Positions 59,965 through 64,000 of a DNA stretch of 64,000 nucleotides are shown one piece after another. The position numbers were made by a program, and so were the translations under genes. The stretch covers positions 65,074,800-65,138,799 of the forward strand of contig CM049314.1 in the NCBI GenBank assembly GCA_026874595.1. Direction: 5' to 3'. A model generated the notes under the pieces. That model saw only the letters and a list, made by a program, of their open reading frames with translations, searched no databases and was not told where the DNA came from. Within the stretch, counting starts at the first letter, position 1. Each line of letters begins with the position of its first letter. This stretch comes from Sipunculus nudus. Its lineage: Eukaryota; Annelida; Sipuncula; Golfingiida; Sipunculidae.

Positions 59965-62000
59965 ACTGAGTCACCGCGCTCAGCTGCATTTTGTAAAATT
60001 TCAGCCGATTCAAACATAATTATTACTATTTTAATTGTATATGTATTATTATTTGAAAAAGTTATGAGAAAATGACTCTGCAATTCGGTGATAATCAGGA
60101 ACTAAATATACATGATTGCTAAACTAATACTCTGGCATGATTGCCTTGGGGAAAAAAAGGATTTTAAGATACTGATTTGTAGTTGAAATATTCACAGTTG
60201 AACAGACAGGTTGGCAGAAAGGACTGATAAAGTTATTTTACTTCTGCAAAGGCAGAAAAATAATGATTTTAAGTTTGATCAAACCTTTATTTTTCAGCAT
60301 GTCCATTTTTTGCCAGAGAAAACAGATTTATTAAATAAATAAATTTGTTGATTTCTTTTAATTTATTTTAAAAAGATTGCTTTTGTAGGGGTAACCGCCT
60401 CAATTTTTTTACCTTATCTAATTCTTAATCTTAAATATATACATTTCAGTTTTGGACTACGTGACAAGGCGGTAGAACTCGCGTCCTACATAATTATATT
60501 TTTGTATCCTGGTGTCACCCAGGCCCGGTGTCTACTGCACCTGCGTTTCCTAGGTGTGTAATTTTCCTTATTGCTTGATCATAACCCCGAGGCACCCGCC
60601 AAAGGCGCACCCGTTTTGTGATTGATACACGGCTGTGGGGTACATTCAAGCCTGCAGAGTTGCAAAGTGCTTACCCTTGGTGGGAGCGGACCATGAACAC
60701 CTCACCGCCTCGGCTGAGATTTGAACTCACGACCTCCCGGCTTTGAGTCCTGTGCTCTACCCAAAAGGCACAAATGTATTAGATTTGCATTATAAATACA
60801 ATCTGCAAAATAAGTTTATTCGAATTATAGGTCGTATTATTACTTATCCTTTGTTTGGTCATGTCAAATGAGGCATACAAATGTATTTTACTATTTTTTT
60901 ATCATAAAATGTTTTACTCAATTTAAACGAAAATGATTTATTAAGATAAATTCATCAAAATACAATGATGCCGCAACATGGCATCTTCTATATTATTCCT
61001 TGGATCACTGTTCCATAAAAAAAAATTGTCCTTTGGAGTTTTTAATTTAATGTCATGCTTGACTTTATGAACTTAAATAAAAGATTCAGTAAAATTGATT
61101 AAAACTCCCCTTTTCAAATCAGATATACACACATGTTAAAAAGAAGGCAAACAGATTTGAACTCTTCTGAAGTAAGGAATTCTTCACAACATGCACATCC
61201 ACAGTTTTATAGCAATACATAAAAGTAAATACTGAAAAGTAAATGTACACCCCTTTTAACACCTTGTTCTACAAGACAAAATTCAAAATATAGCAAAAGT
61301 CTAGAAAAAAATAAATAAAACATAAAACATCAAACATTCATATTGTTTATGCATCCTCTCCATGACGAGGAGAGGGGAAACCTAGCTCAGCTGAGCAAAG
61401 GGATAGCTGCCTGGACTGAAGCAAATTACATAACATCTTGCTAGGTGACGGTTCCAGCTCTTTGATCAGATTTTTTTTCAGATTTTAAGAGTAAACCCTT
61501 TTGTGTATATGCTGTGAAAATTATGCCACAGTCAAAGCTGCGGGAAATTTAAGGTATAGATTTAAAAATTTTGCTAATAACTTTTAGTAAAATTTCCTAT
61601 CTATGTTCTAGCATACAGTTAAATCTTGATTAAATAAAGTTATATCCTTAAAAATAGTCTCTAGCTTAACAGTTACAATGTTAGGTGAGAAAATATAATT
61701 CCTGATGTTAAGATAAGGTACATTATGTTAAATTACAAAACTTCTTACAATTACGCAATATTGACTTAATTCCTTAATTTCCAGCATGTGCATGGGAATT
61801 TAAAGCACTCATGAAGTGTAACATTAGGCTTTTACATTAGGTATGAAACTCCGATCTGATACACGAAATGCAGCTGATCAAGTCTCCTATAAATATAGAC
61901 CCCGAATTATTTGCTTGGTTTCCTTTTTAATCTTTGGAATGAATTAAGGAAATGCCGAAAGTAAAATCGCCATAAAAATCAATCATTGTAATTCCTGAAA
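59965..62000. repeat. Diverged tandem duplication, unit 1
   Basis: Aligns in order with 62490-64000: ATTGCTAAACTAATACTCTG (60116; 62651), TAAAAGATTCAGTAAA (61078; 63147), CTTCTGAAGTAAGGAATT (61168; 63299) and TGCTGTGAAAATTA (61510; 63713). About 400 bp near 60370-60780, carrying the SINE, are present only here. No coding. Confidence 0.8.
60676..60770 (-). mobile_element. tRNA-derived SINE
   Basis: The best-preserved copy. The minus strand reads GGGTAGAGCACAGGACTCAA (A box), AGCCGGGAGGTCGTGAGTTC and AAATCTC (B box), then AGCCGAGGCGGTGAGGTGTT and CATGGTCCGCTCCCACC (core). Confidence 0.7.
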
Positions 62001-62489
62001 AAAATGGTTGGATCTGTTAAATTTTTCATGATAACCCGGATATACAAATGCAATACAATATTTCAGTTTCAAGCACATATATGTAAACAGCCCTTTGACA
62101 CAACATAAAATAATTTTGAACACGCTTAAAGTCGTGTTTCATCGCAGTATAGTAATTTGGATGGACTCAGTCGTTGGGTTTGGCAAATACATAGGATGTG
62201 CTGTCATCTAGCGCTTAAATGTATAACTAAATCAAATTTCTCTGTTCAACGTTCTTGGCTAGGGTTTGTTGGTTTTCGAAAACCCAAGCCCCACAATGCA
62301 CCGGGACTTCTACATACACCAGCGGTGTAGGAATAAATGTTGTGGAGATGATAATCTAGTCCGTTCAAGTGTGTTGGATAAGAATTGTTTCTAGTCAAAT
62401 TACATACACATTGATGCCTTTGTAGTAAGGACTTAACGGTATGAGTAATATTATGTAAGAGATAATATCCTGAACCTTTCTATAAAAAC

Positions 62490-64000
62490 AAGGGACCCAT
62501 GGGTCACAGCGCTCAGCTGAAGTTTGAAATTTTTGCAAATGCAACATATGCAAAATATTCTCTTGTAAATTTTTCATTTATATAAGAATATGAGAAGCTA
62601 AGAGGAAAGGGGCCCTCCTACTTGATTATAGTAAAGTTCTAAATATATGATTGCAAACTAATACTCTGACAAGACTGTCATGAAGAAAAACAGTAAAAGT
62701 TTTGAGATACTGTGATGCATATGAAAATATACAGATAGACAGGCAAGTGGACAGAATGGACAAATACCTTTATTTCTCTTTCAAGGGAATAATGCATTTA
62801 AGTTTATATATAAGCCTATTATTTTAGCATATCAACTTTTTCCATTAAAAGTTTTTATCTTAATATTTTTTTTTATTTACAAGTTTTATAATGTTTTTAT
62901 AAAAAAAACTGAAAATATAAGTTAAATATTAGAATTGTTGCCAAAGTTGCAATCATTATATATCCAGAGTGTAGCTCATATTGGGTCATATTATGCATAC
63001 ACATATATTTTATTATTTTTAAATCACAAATGTTTGAACTGAATTTAAAAAAATGCCACAACATGGGATCTACAAGATTATTCCTTGAATCACTTTTAAA
63101 AAGTTTTGAACATGGAACATGCTTAATTTTATTTACCGAAATAAAATAAAAGATTCAGTAAATTTGATAAAATAAAACATCCTTTTAAATAAAGTATACA
63201 CACTGTTGGTTGAACGAGGGACAAACAATATCATTGTGCTAATTACTATCTCAGCTTTAATTTATTACTGGAATTTCACACCTGGTGAAGTTTTTACTCT
63301 TCTGAAGTAAGGAATTACTTATCCGATGAACATCCACACTTTCATAGCAATAAGTGGTGGACACAATTAAATGTGCACTTTAATCAATTGAACCCTGGTG
63401 GTACAATACAAAATCTAAAATGTAGCATAGCCTAGGATAAAATAAAATACAGAAAGTTATAACATTCATCTAGTTAATGCACCATCGGGGGGGGGAGTGC
63501 AGGGCAGAGGGGAAGCCTGCTGGTAGTGGCCAAGCTGAGCCAAGGCAAGCTGCCTGGGGTGGGTTACATAATGCAAGTGAAGGCTGTACTACTAGGTGGG
63601 CTAGATGTAAACAACACTTGACATGGTCTATGAAAACTTGAATAAAAGCTACTCTTTTCAATCAATTTCTTTGAAATTTCAGATTTTAAAAGATTTAATC
63701 CTTATAAATATATACTGTGAAAATTAAATCAACAGTGCTTACAGGGAAAAAACGTGCCATTGCCAAAGTTGGACAAAATTTAAGGTATTGATTTTTTAGT
63801 TATGCTAATAACTTGAAAAATTTGCAAAATTCAGATGTAATTTTGGGTAAACAATTGAATCTTGATTAAATAAAGTTATATTCCTGAAAAAAAGTCTCTA
63901 GCTTCAGCAATTCTCATGTTAGGTGAGTAAATATATTTCCTGATTTAAAAGAAACTGCATTATATTTTGGCCCATAACTTCAAAATAATACATAATACTG
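62490..64000. repeat. Diverged tandem duplication, unit 2 (runs off the window)
   Basis: Partner of 59965-62000, without the SINE-bearing 400 bp. A 9-G run at 63487 replaces a GAGGAGAGG segment. The right limit lies outside the window. Confidence 0.8.

Larger units (their letters stand above)
56540..60860. repeat. Older segmental duplication around the intact TRIM gene
   Basis: Partner of 39170-41830. The shared flanks show that gene and surroundings were copied at DNA level rather than by retroposition. Directly 3' of the gene (58794-59960) there is no further gene; an AATAAA occurs at 58805, perhaps too close to the stop to be the polyadenylation signal, and another AATAAA lies near 59542. 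Confidence 0.75.

Noticed and set aside
1-64000. CRISPR array, phage, operon or bacterial defence system
   Set aside because: Splice sites, LINE/SINE tails, microsatellites and TRIM genes mark this as animal DNA; no regularly spaced short repeats or prokaryotic gene clusters are present.

Overview
This is a eukaryotic, AT-rich, intron-containing and repeat-dense animal window. The gene content (a bivalve-style expansion of RING/B-box/coiled-coil/NHL proteins), CR1/L2-like LINE tails, tRNA-derived SINEs, many hAT-like ends reading CAG.GGCGGATCCAG and dispersed GACGGACG repeats together suggest a mollusc, most likely a bivalve. The species cannot be named from sequence alone. There is no operon, CRISPR array, rRNA gene or convincing intact tRNA gene.

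Coding content is small. One TRIM/RBCC-NHL gene is complete (56925-58793, +). Two relatives are broken. On the minus strand at 28151-29892 an intact RING/B-box/coiled-coil reading frame meets an in-frame TGA, then runs into an NHL region with further frameshifts. At 39546-40396 (+) a copy has lost its whole RBCC part and carries a 1-nt frameshift in the NHL part. A single phase 1-1 exon for a CARD death-fold domain lies at 26615-26932 (-), about 1.2 kb beyond the minus-strand TRIM. Together they look like a birth-and-death cluster of innate-immune-type genes.

The rest is layered duplication and transposition. (1) 213-10436 and 30058-38609 are diverged copies of one segment; each carries insertions the other lacks, so each gives the empty site for the other. 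(2) 12182-12418 and 20902-21110 are two consecutive parts of one LINE reverse-transcriptase tail, separated by about 8.5 kb whose two ends are rich in ACATGTTT motifs. Inside that block are a ~50-53 bp minisatellite and a 1233-bp hAT-like element with a perfect 8-bp target duplication. (3) The right end of that block plus the LINE remnant is repeated in tandem as two almost identical 1528-bp units (20604-23659). (4) The neighbourhoods of the two plus-strand TRIM copies (39170-41830 and 56540-60860) are an older segmental duplication. (5) The right edge is a diverged tandem duplication (59965-62000 against 62490-64000).

46.8-48.6 kb holds an LTR-like block with TATA box, polyadenylation signal and a proline-tRNA-type primer-binding site, a tRNA-like sequence and a LINE 3' end. 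54.4-56.2 kb holds satellite-like repeats. Long stretches (10.4-12.2, 16.1-20.2, 25.4-26.6, 41.8-45, 48.6-54.2 kb) show nothing coding that I can support; undetected short exons or distal introns are possible.
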